Assembly: GCA_025463665.1 (NCBI GenBank)
Contig: JAODAY010000250.1
Span: 1 to 6,979 of the forward strand
DNA length: 6,979 nucleotides
Source: Microbacteriaceae bacterium
Lineage (GTDB): Bacteria > Actinomycetota > Actinomycetes > Actinomycetales > Microbacteriaceae
Reading direction: 5' to 3'
A program made the position numbers and the translations under genes. The notes under the pieces were generated by a model, which searched no databases, had not been told where the DNA came from, and worked only from the letters and a program-made list of their open reading frames with translations. How positions within the stretch are numbered: position 1 is the first letter of the stretch; each line of letters starts with the position of its first letter. Shown here piece by piece: positions 5,780 through 6,979 of the stretch.

Positions 5780-6906
5780 TCGGCTTCCCCTTCGTACATC
5801 GCGAGGTACGCCGCGTACTGGCTCTTCTGCCGCTCGATCCAGCTGTGCGGCTCGACATAGACATGGTCGAAGACTGTGAGCGGCTCCGGTTGCGGCAACG
5901 CGAGGCAGGCCCGACGCAGCTCGGCGGCCGCGGCATCCGCGGCGCGTTCGGTGCTGGCGCGCAGTTCCTCGGTGAACAGGCCACGCGAGTCGAGATACTT
6001 CTCGACGCGGTCGATGGGGTCCTTCGCGGCCCACCGCTCCCGCTCGGCTGGGTCGACGTAGCGGGTCGGATCGTCGGATGTGGTGTGCGGGCCCATGCGG
6101 TAGGTGACCGCCTCGATGAAGGTAGGGCCGCCGCCGCTGCGCGCGCGGTCGAGCGCTATGCGAGTCGCCGCCATCACGGCGAGCACGTCGTTGCCGTCGA
6201 CGCGCAGGCTCGGTATGCCGAAGGCCGGGGCGCGCTCCGCGATGGGCCGGGTGGCCTGCAGTCCGACCGGTTCCGAAATGGCCCACTGGTTGTTCTGACA
6301 GAAGAAGACCACGGGCACGTGGAGACTCGCAGCGAAAACCATCGCCTCGTTGACGTCGCCCTGGCTCGTCGCCCCGTCGCCGAAGTAGGTGACGGCGACG
6401 GAGTCGACGCCATCGATCGAGCAGCCGAGCGCATACCCGGTCGCATGCAGCGTCTGCGCGCCGATGATCACCGCGGGAGTCGCCATGCCCACGTCGTAGG
6501 GATTCCAGCCGGAGGGCGCGGTGCCCCGCCACACCGGGAGCAGCTCGGGTATCGAGACGCCACGGCAGTATGCGACGGCATTCTCGCGGAAGCTCGTGAA
6601 GACGAAGTCGTCGGAGCGAAGCGCGCGGGCCGAACCGATCTGGGCCGCCTCCTGACCTAGGAGCGGCGGCCAGAGCCCGAGTTCCCCCTGGCGCTGCAGT
6701 GCGGTCGCCTCGCGATCGATGCGACGCACCACTACGAGATCCTCGTAGAGACGGGCCATCTGCGCCTCGTCGACATCGTCGACCCACGGGTCGAGAACCG
6801 GGTCGCTCACCCGCTTTCCTCCGGCGGTAATGAGCTGCATCGGGCGATCGGGCCGGGATTCCGCGGCAATCGCAGGGTCGGTCAGGTGGTCGAGAGAACG
6901 CAACAT
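5776..6906 (-). CDS. bkdA: 2-oxoacid dehydrogenase E1 component alpha subunit (branched-chain type)
   Basis: Catalytic alpha subunit of the branched-chain 2-oxoacid dehydrogenase E1; binds thiamine diphosphate and Mg2+. 376 aa. The cofactor motif runs from GDG (176-178, in YFGDGATSQGDVNEA) to the NN pair (205-206, in CQNNQWA), the classic GDG-X(about 26)-NN signature. Also visible: LLGQEAAQIGSARAL, FTSFRENAVAYCRG and the loop YRMGPHTTSDDPTRY, which is of branched-chain rather than pyruvate type. The ATG at 6906 has GGAG six bases upstream. An in-frame ATG at 6957 lacks such a site. ATG 6840 (MQLITAGG) would match many homologues' starts but also lacks one, so about 22 extra N-terminal residues seem genuine. 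First gene of the bkdABC operon. In actinobacteria pyruvate dehydrogenase normally uses the single-chain AceE E1, which supports the branched-chain assignment. Confidence 0.94.
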   Translation of the reverse strand: MLRSLDHLTDPAIAAESRPDRPMQLITAGGKRVSDPVLDPWVDDVDEAQMARLYEDLVVVRRIDREATALQRQGELGLWPPLLGQEAAQIGSARALRSDDFVFTSFRENAVAYCRGVSIPELLPVWRGTAPSGWNPYDVGMATPAVIIGAQTLHATGYALGCSIDGVDSVAVTYFGDGATSQGDVNEAMVFAASLHVPVVFFCQNNQWAISEPVGLQATRPIAERAPAFGIPSLRVDGNDVLAVMAATRIALDRARSGGGPTFIEAVTYRMGPHTTSDDPTRYVDPAERERWAAKDPIDRVEKYLDSRGLFTEELRASTERAADAAAAELRRACLALPQPEPLTVFDHVYVEPHSWIERQKSQYAAYLAMYEGEAE

Positions 6907-6979
6907 TGTTTGCTCCGTAATAGGCAGGGCGCGCGCACTCTCGTGAAGTCCGGGCACCGTTGCCAGAATTTGTCTCAGG
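6907..6979 (-). promoter_or_regulatory. Leader of the bkd operon, incomplete
   Basis: 73 bp upstream of bkdA. It contains the ribosome site GGAG (6913-6916) with a 6-nt spacer, a short GGCA-N4-TGCC palindrome on the minus strand (about 6952-6963) and an AT-richer patch near 6967-6973. No confident promoter is seen, and neither GTTAGT nor TTAAC from the accD1/TetR operator occurs here, so this operon may be controlled differently or from sequence beyond the edge. Confidence 0.4.

Noticed and set aside
4772..6787. Apparent 671-residue protein extending E1 beta upstream, like a fusion
   Set aside because: The part upstream of 5779 is a shifted reading of the E1 alpha gene and is Arg-rich without family match. 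E1 beta has its own ATG and ribosome site at the ATGA overlap, and the real E1 alpha occupies another frame.
6917..6922. TATTAC on the minus strand as the bkdA -10 element
   Set aside because: Transcription would start about at the ribosome site or after it, leaving no usable leader, and there is no matching -35 at proper spacing.

Overview
The window reads as a high-GC actinobacterial chromosome segment. Codon third positions are dominated by G/C, GTG starts occur, and the gene set and protein signatures resemble actinobacterial branched-chain amino acid catabolism. Microbacteriaceae or a close relative is my best guess, but it rests on general resemblance only. No mobile element, RNA gene or CRISPR array is visible.

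Layout. Positions 1-2453 (minus strand) hold a biotin-dependent acyl-CoA carboxylase pair: the carboxyltransferase subunit (840-2453), then the biotin carboxylase subunit (from 834, running off the left edge). They lie 5 nt apart. Positions 2454-2536 are a short AT-rich divergent control region with an unusually regular inverted-repeat operator. Positions 2537-3124 (plus strand) encode a TetR-family regulator. Positions 3125-3479 are non-coding: tandem GC-rich hairpins, five copies of a short motif in both orientations (three of them in a 47-bp tandem array), and a terminator-like stem. Positions 3480-6906 (minus strand) hold a compact three-gene operon for a 2-oxoacid dehydrogenase complex (E1 alpha, E1 beta, E2). 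Consecutive genes overlap by exactly 4 nt (ATGA). Positions 6907-6979 are the upstream leader of that operon.

How it fits together. The E1/E2 genes best match a branched-chain 2-oxoacid dehydrogenase, which converts the keto acids of leucine, valine and isoleucine to acyl-CoAs. The carboxylase best matches the 3-methylcrotonyl-CoA type, a later step in leucine breakdown. The TetR protein probably controls its own gene and the divergent carboxylase operon through the operator between them. The gene set parallels the Mycobacterium tuberculosis Rv2495c-Rv2506 region (bkdABC, accA1/accD1, TetR regulator BkaR), but the order differs: here the regulator sits between the carboxylase and bkd blocks. 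The E3 subunit and the acyl-CoA dehydrogenase step are not in the window.

Metabolically this is a known system. The parts most worth a second look are the nested operator at 2470-2518 and the repeat cluster at 3163-3424.
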